A stretch of 64,000 nucleotides of DNA from Hyphomicrobiales bacterium (GTDB taxonomy: Bacteria; Pseudomonadota; Alphaproteobacteria; Rhizobiales; Beijerinckiaceae), in assembly GCA_028869185.1 (NCBI GenBank), contig JAGWTA010000011.1, forward strand, positions 1-64,000. The letters are read 5' to 3'. How positions within the stretch are numbered: position 1 is the stretch's first letter; the number at the start of each line of letters is the position of its first letter. The notes beneath the pieces were generated by a model, which saw nothing but the letters and a program-made list of their open reading frames with translations, did no database searches and was not told the origin of the DNA. Shown piece after piece: positions 7,624 to 13,864 of the stretch. The position numbers and the translations under genes are program-made.

Positions 7624-8571
7624 TTATGCGGCAATAATTCGGGCGTGTGGACGCATATAAACCCCGAGGGTTAATGCCTCGCCCGGGATAGAGCCCTTGT
7701 AGCGGATGAAAAAGGTTTCGAAGGCAAATTCGTGTTCGTCTCCGTTGTCGTCTTTGAGAATCAAAAGCGATTGTCCCAGAGGCCCGCCCATCTTTGGAGC
7801 GCAATAGGATGCAATGGCGGCAAACAGTTCCTGTTCAGACAAGCGACAGAATCGGGCGGCAAACGCGTGTGACTGAATGCAATGGCGGGCTGGCGCGAGA
7901 GGATTGAAATCGACGGGTCGCCGACTCACGTGCGGATGGCACGTGATCATGCCGACGACGGGCCGTGTAATACCGGTAGTTTCGACGAAACGCCAAAGCG
8001 TACTCGACAGCGTGTTTCCGAAGTCTTTTTTGAGAGATTGCACGGAAGCGATCGAGATCGGCAAATCCATCGCTTCGCCGGTGAACCGATCCCGCAAAAA
8101 CAGGAGCCGACCCGCGCCGTAATTTGCTTCCGCTTCAACCTCTACGTGGCAGGCGGTGGTAAGAGTATGGTTGTTATCGCCATGCATCAGCTCTTCGTGC
8201 CACGGAACCACACTGTGGATGACTTCGTGCGCTTCACTCCATCTGTGTTTCAACAGCGGTAGATTCTCGTCGAGAAGGATACGACGACGGTCCGGAATAT
8301 AGAGAGCTTGAAGCGACATTTTCTTGATAGCTTCGAGCAAGAGCATAGGGCGTTGAAAGACCTGGATTGTCGCTACGCGAATACGCGACACTGTCTCCCG
8401 CAAGAGACCCGGGTCATCGGCTTTGTAGAATTGCCGATCGAGCTTCAAGAGCTCGCGGACGTCTTCAAGACGCAGCGGGGGCTCGGGGTTGCCGAGCCCC
8501 TTCAGAATTCTTTCGACGCGTGCGTCGATATCCTGCTGGGTCTTGGGACGGAGCAAATGGTTTTTGCTCAA
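7624..8571 (-). CDS. ImmA/IrrE-type metallopeptidase
   Basis: A 315-residue protein with the zinc-peptidase motif HEVIH at 115-119 and the downstream acidic helix (VEAEANYGAGRLLF near 145-158), as in ImmA/IrrE (COG2856) proteases. Known relatives such as ImmA of ICEBs1 cleave a partner XRE repressor. The start is TTG at 8571, supported by AGGAG 7 bases upstream. The XRE gene lies 15 bases upstream in the same direction, which fits the ImmR/ImmA pairing. The roughly 130 residues after the peptidase core have no domain that I recognise. It could control induction or excision of the element, or act in a toxin-antitoxin-like unit. Confidence 0.8.
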   Translation of the reverse strand: MSKNHLLRPKTQQDIDARVERILKGLGNPEPPLRLEDVRELLKLDRQFYKADDPGLLRETVSRIRVATIQVFQRPMLLLEAIKKMSLQALYIPDRRRILLDENLPLLKHRWSEAHEVIHSVVPWHEELMHGDNNHTLTTACHVEVEAEANYGAGRLLFLRDRFTGEAMDLPISIASVQSLKKDFGNTLSSTLWRFVETTGITRPVVGMITCHPHVSRRPVDFNPLAPARHCIQSHAFAARFCRLSEQELFAAIASYCAPKMGGPLGQSLLILKDDNGDEHEFAFETFFIRYKGSIPGEALTLGVYMRPHARIIAA

Positions 8572-8586
8572 TTCCAGCTCCTGTTG

Positions 8587-9057
8587 CTATTTTGCGAGGA
8601 CACGGACAAAAGCCTCCAGCACGCGACGCTCATCTGGAGTCAATGCGACCGTTGGCTCAGAACGCGCAGCAAATCGCACTGCTTCGTCGGTAAGCTGAGT
8701 ATCGCGTGCAATCGTGAGGCCCGCCACCTGCAAAAGCTTAGTTTTTTGCACGTTGAAGAAGCCCGCAAGCTGATAAACCGTTCGCAACTCCGGCTTGTAG
8801 TGTACGTCCTCTTCGATGCTCAAAAGCTCCGCAATATCGAGATCAGCATCTTCTGCAAGTTTTTCAACAGTCAGGCCGCGATTGCGCCGCATCAGACGAA
8901 CGAAGCGTCCGAAGACGAGAGGCGCAGAATCTGACTCGCCTTGCGAAACTTGGCCGCTAAAAGCCGGATCGTCGGCAAGCGGCCCCGCCCCGACTTCCGC
9001 ATCGCCCTCAAGCTGCGCCATGCGGAGACACCACTCCTTCGAGATTTCGATTCTCAT
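8587..9057 (-). CDS. XRE-like helix-turn-helix regulator
   Basis: A 156-residue protein. Residues about 48-100 form a Cro/XRE-type helix-turn-helix (FGRFVRLMRRNRGLTVEKLA, then EDADLDIAELLSIEED). The N-terminal 45 residues are acidic and probably disordered, a plausible place for cleavage by the neighbouring peptidase. The ATG at 9057 overlaps the stop codon of the upstream GNAT gene by ATGA, so translation is probably coupled; an alternative start at 9078 would add 7 residues. The ImmA-like gene follows after 15 bases. The likely role is DNA-binding regulator whose stability is set by the ImmA-like peptidase. Confidence 0.8.
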   Translation of the reverse strand: MRIEISKEWCLRMAQLEGDAEVGAGPLADDPAFSGQVSQGESDSAPLVFGRFVRLMRRNRGLTVEKLAEDADLDIAELLSIEEDVHYKPELRTVYQLAGFFNVQKTKLLQVAGLTIARDTQLTDEAVRFAARSEPTVALTPDERRVLEAFVRVLAK

Positions 9058-9692
9058 GTTCTGTCTCCTTTCTTGCAAAAGGCCTCCGCTTGCTCCGGGG
9101 TCATCTCGAAGTAGCGAAGTCCGTGATACGTTTCGTCGGGGCCCATATCAGTCATGCCGCAGGTGTTTGCGTAAAAGTCATTCGCCTGAGGCAAGGAATG
9201 CAGGCCAATCCGGCCTTTGAACTCCTCGTGCCGACTTAGTTCGATAGCTGCACGAATAAGAATGCTGCCAACCCCCCTATATTTTGGGGGGTCGAAGAGC
9301 AATTCCGCTCGATTCCACGGTGCGTTCTCGACAAAATCGACATAGACAAAAGGTCGCCCTTTTTGCCTTTGGATCTGACATTGTCTGCCCACGAGATCCG
9401 TGTACATCATGCCTTGAGTAACGCCGTTGCAAACAATGCTAAATCCGGGCCTCCCAAGCATTCCCTGAAATGCGGCGACCTTGCGCCGCCAATCCCAATG
9501 ACGACTTTGCGGCCAACGCGCATAAGCGACGTTGGCTCGGTTCAGTCGCTGCAGCGCGGTTTGAAGCGCTGGCACCCATTCGGCCTCATAATCCGCAAGC
9601 TGTTTGTCAGTGATCGCATCCAGCAGTTCTGCCGCAACCGCGGCCCCGGCTTCGACATCAAAGAGAAAAATTGGCGAGACAGTCACGCTCAT
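9054..9692 (-). CDS. GNAT family N-acetyltransferase, element-borne
   Basis: A 212-residue protein whose C-terminal half has the acetyl-CoA-binding GNAT motif A (PKYRGVGSILIRAAIELSRH near 155-174) and a following LHSLPQANDFYANTCGM segment typical of the fold's end. The N-terminal 90 residues are helical and do not match the short toxin GNATs, so it is larger than AtaT/TacT toxins (about 175 residues). The start overlaps the RHH stop codon by ATGA, and its own stop overlaps the XRE start by ATGA. The acceptor substrate is unknown. Location next to an RHH gene leaves a toxin-like role open. Confidence 0.75.
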   Translation of the reverse strand: MSVTVSPIFLFDVEAGAAVAAELLDAITDKQLADYEAEWVPALQTALQRLNRANVAYARWPQSRHWDWRRKVAAFQGMLGRPGFSIVCNGVTQGMMYTDLVGRQCQIQRQKGRPFVYVDFVENAPWNRAELLFDPPKYRGVGSILIRAAIELSRHEEFKGRIGLHSLPQANDFYANTCGMTDMGPDETYHGLRYFEMTPEQAEAFCKKGDRT

Positions 9693-9904
9693 AGGATCAT
9701 AACCTCTGCTTTTTCTTTGGTTTTTTTATCTTCGACGAACAGCTTTCCACCTTGCTCAAGTCGGCGGTCAATCACTTGGTAGAGACGCAGCGCCTGACGA
9801 AGTAGGGCTGTCTTGCTCAGTTCCTTTTTCGCGCACAACGCGTCCAAAACGTCCATTTCGGCGTCCGTGAGATTGAGCGTCATGGTCTTTTTGTTTGCCG
9901 ACAT
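9689..9904 (-). CDS. Ribbon-helix-helix regulator
   Basis: A 71-residue protein with a CopG/Arc-type ribbon-helix-helix: strand KKTMTLNLT near residues 5-13, then helix AEMDVLDALCAKK and helix KTALLRQALRLYQVIDRRLE. The C-terminal 15 residues are a charged tail. RHH dimers bind tandem sites, so the 11-bp-phased hexamers 67 bases upstream are a natural target. GGACGGAG supports the ATG at 9904. It is the first gene of a four-gene unit (RHH, GNAT, XRE, ImmA) with two ATGA couplings. RHH-GNAT pairs are known as toxin-antitoxin modules (AtaRT, TacAT), but the GNAT here is atypical. Confidence 0.8.
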   Translation of the reverse strand: MSANKKTMTLNLTDAEMDVLDALCAKKELSKTALLRQALRLYQVIDRRLEQGGKLFVEDKKTKEKAEVMIL

Positions 9905-9933
9905 GTCACGAACTCCGTCCTCTCAGTTTGCGC

Positions 9934-9962
9934 AGGATACGGGGAGAGGCGGGCAAAGTCAA
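9934..9962 (-). promoter_or_regulatory. Putative promoter of RHH-GNAT-XRE-ImmA unit
   Basis: On the minus strand TTGACT (9962-9957) and TATCCT (9939-9934) are separated by exactly 17 bases, a good sigma-70-like match. A start of transcription near 9927 would leave a 23-base leader before the RHH ATG. Confidence 0.6.
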
Positions 9963-9970
9963 TAAAAAAT

Positions 9971-10009
9971 GGCTATTGACTAGCTATTTTTTGGCTACTA
10001 TATAGCTAT
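9971..10009. repeat. Four hexamers phased at 11 bp (operator array)
   Basis: The hexamers GGCTAT (9971), AGCTAT (9982), GGCTAC (9993) and AGCTAT (10004) follow the consensus RGCTAY at exact 11-bp intervals, so all present the same face of the helix. The array covers the -35 to -10 region of the ubiquitin-like operon promoter and sits 9 bases from the -35 of the divergent RHH unit. It is a probable cooperative operator for the RHH protein, or for the XRE protein. Confidence 0.75.
9976..10004 (+). promoter_or_regulatory. Putative promoter of the ubiquitin-like operon
   Basis: TTGACT (9976-9981) and TATATA (9999-10004) are 17 bases apart. The whole promoter lies inside the phased hexamer array, so a protein bound there should block it. 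Confidence 0.6.
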
Positions 10010-10047
10010 CAACCTGACGCACAGGTGGGTAGCCATAGGGGCGTGAG

Positions 10048-10389
10048 ATGCACAACGAAATCGATCGTGGCCGGGAAGACCCCGGCGTTGAAGAGATCAT
10101 CGACGAAACCATTGATCTCGAAGAGTATGCGAAGCTCGGCAAGCGCCCGCCGCTCGCCAAGGGCTATCGCATCCGCGTCAACGGCGAGTCGTTCGTCGTC
10201 GCGGAGCCGAACCCGACCGGCCGCGCAATTCTGACACTCGCGGGGCTGCTGCCAGCGCAGGATTACACCTTGCGGGTCAAGCTCGCCGGGGAACGGCCGC
10301 GCAAGGTGGAACTCGACGAAAGGGTCGACCTCCGCCACCACGGTATCGAAAAGTTCAAGGCGCTGCCGCGCGACCAGACGGAGGGTTAG
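10048..10389 (+). CDS. Ubiquitin-like modifier, Multi_ubiq family (BubA-like)
   Basis: A 113-residue protein with one beta-grasp Multi_ubiq domain at about 38-105 (YRIRVNGESFVVAEPNPTGR, then ILTLAGLLPAQDYTLRVKL and VDLRHHGIEKFKALPRDQTEG). It ends in a glycine, Gly113, so no processing may be needed before activation by the E1. The acidic N-terminal 37 residues look disordered. Many relatives carry tandem copies of the domain; this one has a single copy. AGGGGCG precedes the ATG. It is the first gene of a compact operon with E2, JAB-E1 fusion and DUF6527 genes, the arrangement described for bacterial ubiquitin-like (type II Bil, or Bub) operons. Recent work links related operons to antiphage defence. 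Confidence 0.85.
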   Translation: MHNEIDRGREDPGVEEIIDETIDLEEYAKLGKRPPLAKGYRIRVNGESFVVAEPNPTGRAILTLAGLLPAQDYTLRVKLAGERPRKVELDERVDLRHHGIEKFKALPRDQTEG

Positions 10390-10392
10390 GAT

Positions 10393-10809
10393 ATGACCCT
10401 CCGCCGCCAATTCGATCTTTTGCCTGCGGACCGGCAATTTCTCGATGATTACGGCTTGCCGTGGGAAGCGATCCTGGACGGCGCCCAGCAATGGGTGCTG
10501 ATCCATGAATTCCCGACACATGAGGGGTACAACCACCAACGCGTCACCGCGGCAATCCGTATGGAGACGGGCTACCCGAACACCGCGCTCGATATGGTCT
10601 ACTTCCTCCCGGCCCTTGCGCGGACAGACAGTCGAACGATCGGCGCAGCCAACGCGATTCAAGCTCTCGACGGCAAGAGCTACCAACGGTGGTCACGGCA
10701 CCGGACGCTTCAGCATCCCTGGAAAATCGGGCACGACAATATCGGAACGCACGTCTTTCTGATCGAAGACTGGCTTGCGCGGGAGTTCGAGAAATGCCCC
10801 CTCGCGTAA
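10393..10809 (+). CDS. E2/UBC-like protein, Prok-E2_E type
   Basis: A 138-residue protein matching bacterial E2 family E: LPADRQFLDDYGLPWE near the start, WVLIHEFPTHEGYNH at about 36-50, YPNTALDMVYFLPAL at 63-77, and RWSRHRTLQHPW with HDNIGTHVFLIEDWL toward the end. The role inferred from context is transfer of the Ubl from the E1 to a target. The only cysteine is Cys135, four residues from the C-terminus (EKCPLA), an unusual place for a catalytic E2 cysteine. The gene begins 3 bases after the Ubl stop and overlaps the E1-JAB gene by 16 bases. Confidence 0.8.
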   Translation: MTLRRQFDLLPADRQFLDDYGLPWEAILDGAQQWVLIHEFPTHEGYNHQRVTAAIRMETGYPNTALDMVYFLPALARTDSRTIGAANAIQALDGKSYQRWSRHRTLQHPWKIGHDNIGTHVFLIEDWLAREFEKCPLA

Positions 10810-12206
10810 CGCTCGCTCTGTCCGGAGATCAGCACGAACACCTCCGGACATTCCTGTTTCCAGGGGACGGCAAGGAAGCTGTGGCGATCCTCCTGTGTGG
10901 TCGTCGCGACGGCGAGCGCCGTCATCGGCTAGTGGTCCGCGAAATCCACGATATCCCGTATGACCAATGCACAAAGAGAACGACCGCTCTCGTTACCTGG
11001 TCCCCAGATTACATCGTAGACATCCTTGATCGGGCGACGGCCGAAGAATTGACCGTCGTCAAGATTCACAGTCACCCGAACGGCTTCGCGAAGTTTTCGC
11101 AAACCGATGACGACGGAGATGCGCGCCTGCTCCCCATGATACGCGGATGGGTTGAAGCGGACCTTCTTCACGGTAGCGTCGTCATGCTGCCGGACGGTGC
11201 AATGTTCGGTCGCGTTTGGCGCGACGGCGGATTCGAGTCCATCGAGTGCATCAGCGTTGTGGGCGATGATCTGCATTTCTGGTACGCGAGCGAAGACAAT
11301 TCCGAACTCCCAAGTTTTGTCGCGGCACACGCGCAGGCCTTCGACGACGGAACGATCGAACGTCTCCGTCGATTGTCGATCGCCGTAATCGGCGCGTCGG
11401 GTACAGGGAGCCCGGTGATCGAACAGCTGGTCCGTCTCGGCGTCGGCGAAATTGTGGTGGTCGACGATGACGCGGTCGAGGAGCGTAACGTCAATCGCAT
11501 TTTGAACTCGACCATGGCGGACGCAGCAAACGAGCGGCCCAAGGTCGACGTTTTAGCTGAGGCGATGAGGCGCATCGGCCTTGGGACAAACATTATCCCG
11601 CTGAATAAGAACCTGTGGGACCAGCAGGTGGTACGCGCCGTCTCACAATGCGATGTCGTGTTTGGCTGCATGGATACTGTCGACGGCCGTTACCTGCTCA
11701 ACACGCTCGCGACCTATTACATTCTGCCATATTTCGACATCGGCATTCGCCTCGATGCCGTGCGAGACGGCGCAGAGAAGGGACGTATCCGCGAGGTCTG
11801 CGGCACGGTCAATTACATCCGGCCCGGTCGGTCCAGCCTGATGAGCCGCGGTTTGTTCACGATGCAACAGGTCGCCGCAGAAGGACTCCGACGCAATGAT
11901 CCAGACGCGCATGCCCGCCAGATGAAGGACGGCTACATCGCCGGGGTGCAAGGGCATCGGCCTGCGGTTATCAGCGTCAACATGTTCGGGGCGGCGCTCG
12001 CAGTCGATGAGTTCTTGGCCCGACTTCATCCCTTCCGCGAGGAATCGAACAACAATTACGCGTCGGTCACCTTCAGCCTTGCCAGCATGGAACTCCTTTT
12101 TGATCCCGAGGAAAGAATTTGTGCAATTCTCGGCGGAAGGGTTGGGGTCGGGGATACGCAGCCCCTCCTGGGGCTTCTGGAACTGGCGGAGAGGCGGTTA
12201 GTGTGA
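10794..12206 (+). CDS. JAB peptidase-ThiF/E1 fusion
   Basis: A 470-residue fusion. The N-terminal JAB/JAMM domain (about 5-150) has Glu28, the motif HSHP (His92, His94), Ser102 and Asp105 in the exact HxH-x7-SxxD pattern of an active zinc deubiquitinase fold. The C-terminal ThiF/E1 domain (about 185-440) has the nucleotide loop GASGTGS at 200-206, the DDD acidic patch at 224-226 followed by ERNVNR, and a candidate catalytic cysteine, Cys336 (REVCGTVNY). It would adenylate the Ubl C-terminus and also process or remove conjugates. The ATG at 10794 lies inside the E2 gene; the stop overlaps the DUF6527 start. Confidence 0.88.
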   Translation: MPPRVTLALSGDQHEHLRTFLFPGDGKEAVAILLCGRRDGERRHRLVVREIHDIPYDQCTKRTTALVTWSPDYIVDILDRATAEELTVVKIHSHPNGFAKFSQTDDDGDARLLPMIRGWVEADLLHGSVVMLPDGAMFGRVWRDGGFESIECISVVGDDLHFWYASEDNSELPSFVAAHAQAFDDGTIERLRRLSIAVIGASGTGSPVIEQLVRLGVGEIVVVDDDAVEERNVNRILNSTMADAANERPKVDVLAEAMRRIGLGTNIIPLNKNLWDQQVVRAVSQCDVVFGCMDTVDGRYLLNTLATYYILPYFDIGIRLDAVRDGAEKGRIREVCGTVNYIRPGRSSLMSRGLFTMQQVAAEGLRRNDPDAHARQMKDGYIAGVQGHRPAVISVNMFGAALAVDEFLARLHPFREESNNNYASVTFSLASMELLFDPEERICAILGGRVGVGDTQPLLGLLELAERRLV

Positions 12207-12571
12207 AACGACGCATCCTCAATCTTATTAATGCTACAGCACGGCGCATATCGAGCACATGGGCGTCGGTCCAGGGCTGGTTCGCTCCCCGCTATCGGAC
12301 GCAGATCGTCGAGGAACGACTGCCCCAAATGCTGCGCAAACGGACTCTGTACGTCGTTCAAGAAGATGGATTCGAAGAACAGGCAGCATTGCTATGTCCA
12401 TGCGGCTGCGGGCGGACGCTGCACATGAATCTCATTCCCGACGAACGCCCATGCTGGACGCGCACGCAACACAATGACGGGACGTCGACCTTGCATCCAT
12501 CTGTCTGGCGGCAGAAGGACTGCGGATCGCATTTTTGGTTTCGACGCGGTCGTGTCGTGTGGTGCCCTTGA
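12203..12571 (+). CDS. DUF6527 protein (BubE-like)
   Basis: A 122-residue protein starting with GTG, which overlaps the E1-JAB stop codon as GTGA. The DUF6527 signature is complete: TLYVVQEDGFEEQAALLCPC at 48-67, then GCG, LIPDERPCW, LHPSVWRQKDCGSHFWFRRG and a final VWC. Cysteines 65, 67, 69, 107 and 121 with His110 could bind zinc. The N-terminal 40 residues form a positively charged helix. DUF6527 genes accompany Multi_ubiq operons; related proteins have been proposed or reported to act as deconjugating peptidases, from memory. It probably acts on Ubl conjugates together with the JAB domain. Confidence 0.8.
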   Translation: MKRRILNLINATARRISSTWASVQGWFAPRYRTQIVEERLPQMLRKRTLYVVQEDGFEEQAALLCPCGCGRTLHMNLIPDERPCWTRTQHNDGTSTLHPSVWRQKDCGSHFWFRRGRVVWCP

Positions 12572-12615
12572 CGATGGGCGTTTCCGATGCGAGCCAAAAA
12601 TTGGCGGAGCAAGAG

Positions 12616-13782
12616 ATGAGTAATCCAACACCATCGAAAAAGCGTCTTGCCCTGTTCCTCGACGGCACGTGGAACGATACTGACGACAACACGAGCGTTT
12701 GGAGGCTCCGCTCTCTCTGTGCGCCGACAGGAAGAGACGGCATTCCCCAAGCTATCTACTACGATTCCGGCGTGGGGACGCAGGTGGGCGAGCGCGTCCT
12801 CGGGGGCATGTTTGGTATCGGCATCGATCAAAACGTTCGCAAGGCCTACGAATGGCTCGTCGAAAATTATGAAGATGGCGACGGCATCTTCATCTTCGGG
12901 TTCAGCCGCGGAGCTTTCACGGCGCGAAGCTTGGCGGGCATGTTGTCTATCTGCGGTTTAGCGAAGCCGGGTGCGCCGCTCGGTGTCGGGCAGATATATA
13001 CCCGCTACCGTCACATCGACCGCAACCATAAATCGATCCGGGCAATCGCGGAGGCCGCTAAAGCGGGCACGCCACCGCAATCTCTCGAAGAGAAATGGGT
13101 GCTGCGCTTTTCGCGGCCAGTAGACATCACGATGATTGGTGTCTGGGACACAGTCGCCGCGCTCGACATGCCTGGTATCGGAATTCACGAATTTCTCGAT
13201 CCTAATCTGCGGCAAGATACGCTGAACGCCTTCCACGCTTTGGCGATCGACGAGAACCGTCACAAGTTCGCACCGACGCCTTGGACGCAGTCGCGTCCGG
13301 TCGCGAACGGCCAACCAGAAATTCGACGCGATTTCTCGTCGGTCGAGCAGCGCTGGTTTGTGGGCGCCCACGCGAATGTAGGAGGCGGATATCCAAGCGA
13401 TGATTTGCCTCAGATTCCGCTACAATGGCTGGCCGGCAAAGCGGAAGCTCTTGGGTTGACGTTGCGCGACACGATCGAGGTCGACTCAGGTGCGGAGCTG
13501 GCTCCTATCGCGGACTCATATGCATCTTTCCTTGCGGGCTCCTATCGGCTGGCTTCACCCCGCTATCATCGACCGATTGGTAGACCACCGGTTGAGTTGG
13601 AGGGGTACTGGGTCGCCACTATCAACGAGACGATTGACGCGAGCGTCTTCAAGCGCTGGCAATCGGATCCCCAGTATCGGCCAGAGGGGCTCAAGACCTG
13701 GGCTTCACGATTCGGATTTAATCTCGATACGGCTTGCAACGCCGTTCGCGCGGATGACCCAAGCTTGGCATTGAAACGGTAA
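12616..13782 (+). CDS. DUF2235 alpha/beta-hydrolase
   Basis: A 388-residue protein of the DUF2235 family. The N-terminus has LALFLDGTWNDTDDN at 11-25 and the nucleophile elbow GFSRG at 95-99 (Ser97), with VDITMIGVWDTVAAL and RWFVGAHANVGGGY holding probable acid and histidine residues. DUF2235 proteins include type VI secretion phospholipase effectors, but no secretion genes or VgrG/PAAR partners are near. It starts 44 bases after the DUF6527 gene in the same direction; GGAG precedes the ATG at 12616. No promoter or terminator is visible between them, so it may be the fifth gene of the ubiquitin-like operon and a candidate effector or target. Confidence 0.8.
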   Translation: MSNPTPSKKRLALFLDGTWNDTDDNTSVWRLRSLCAPTGRDGIPQAIYYDSGVGTQVGERVLGGMFGIGIDQNVRKAYEWLVENYEDGDGIFIFGFSRGAFTARSLAGMLSICGLAKPGAPLGVGQIYTRYRHIDRNHKSIRAIAEAAKAGTPPQSLEEKWVLRFSRPVDITMIGVWDTVAALDMPGIGIHEFLDPNLRQDTLNAFHALAIDENRHKFAPTPWTQSRPVANGQPEIRRDFSSVEQRWFVGAHANVGGGYPSDDLPQIPLQWLAGKAEALGLTLRDTIEVDSGAELAPIADSYASFLAGSYRLASPRYHRPIGRPPVELEGYWVATINETIDASVFKRWQSDPQYRPEGLKTWASRFGFNLDTACNAVRADDPSLALKR

Positions 13783-13864
13783 GAAGCTCGGGAAGGTCTA
13801 TTGGCAGCGGGATGAACGTACGGCAAATTTTCGTCGAGATCGACCGTCAAGTACGGAAGGCAAC

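Noticed and set aside
9054-9904. Calling the RHH-GNAT pair an AtaRT/TacAT toxin-antitoxin system
   Set aside because: The GNAT is longer than those toxins, has an unfamiliar N-terminal part, and is coupled to XRE and ImmA-like genes, so only the possibility is kept.
9971-10009. CRISPR-like or replication iteron array
   Set aside because: The repeats are only 6 bp with 5-bp gaps and overlap a promoter; no cas or replication initiator gene is near.
12616-13782. Type VI secretion effector
   Set aside because: DUF2235 is shared with such effectors, but no VgrG, PAAR, immunity or secretion gene is near.
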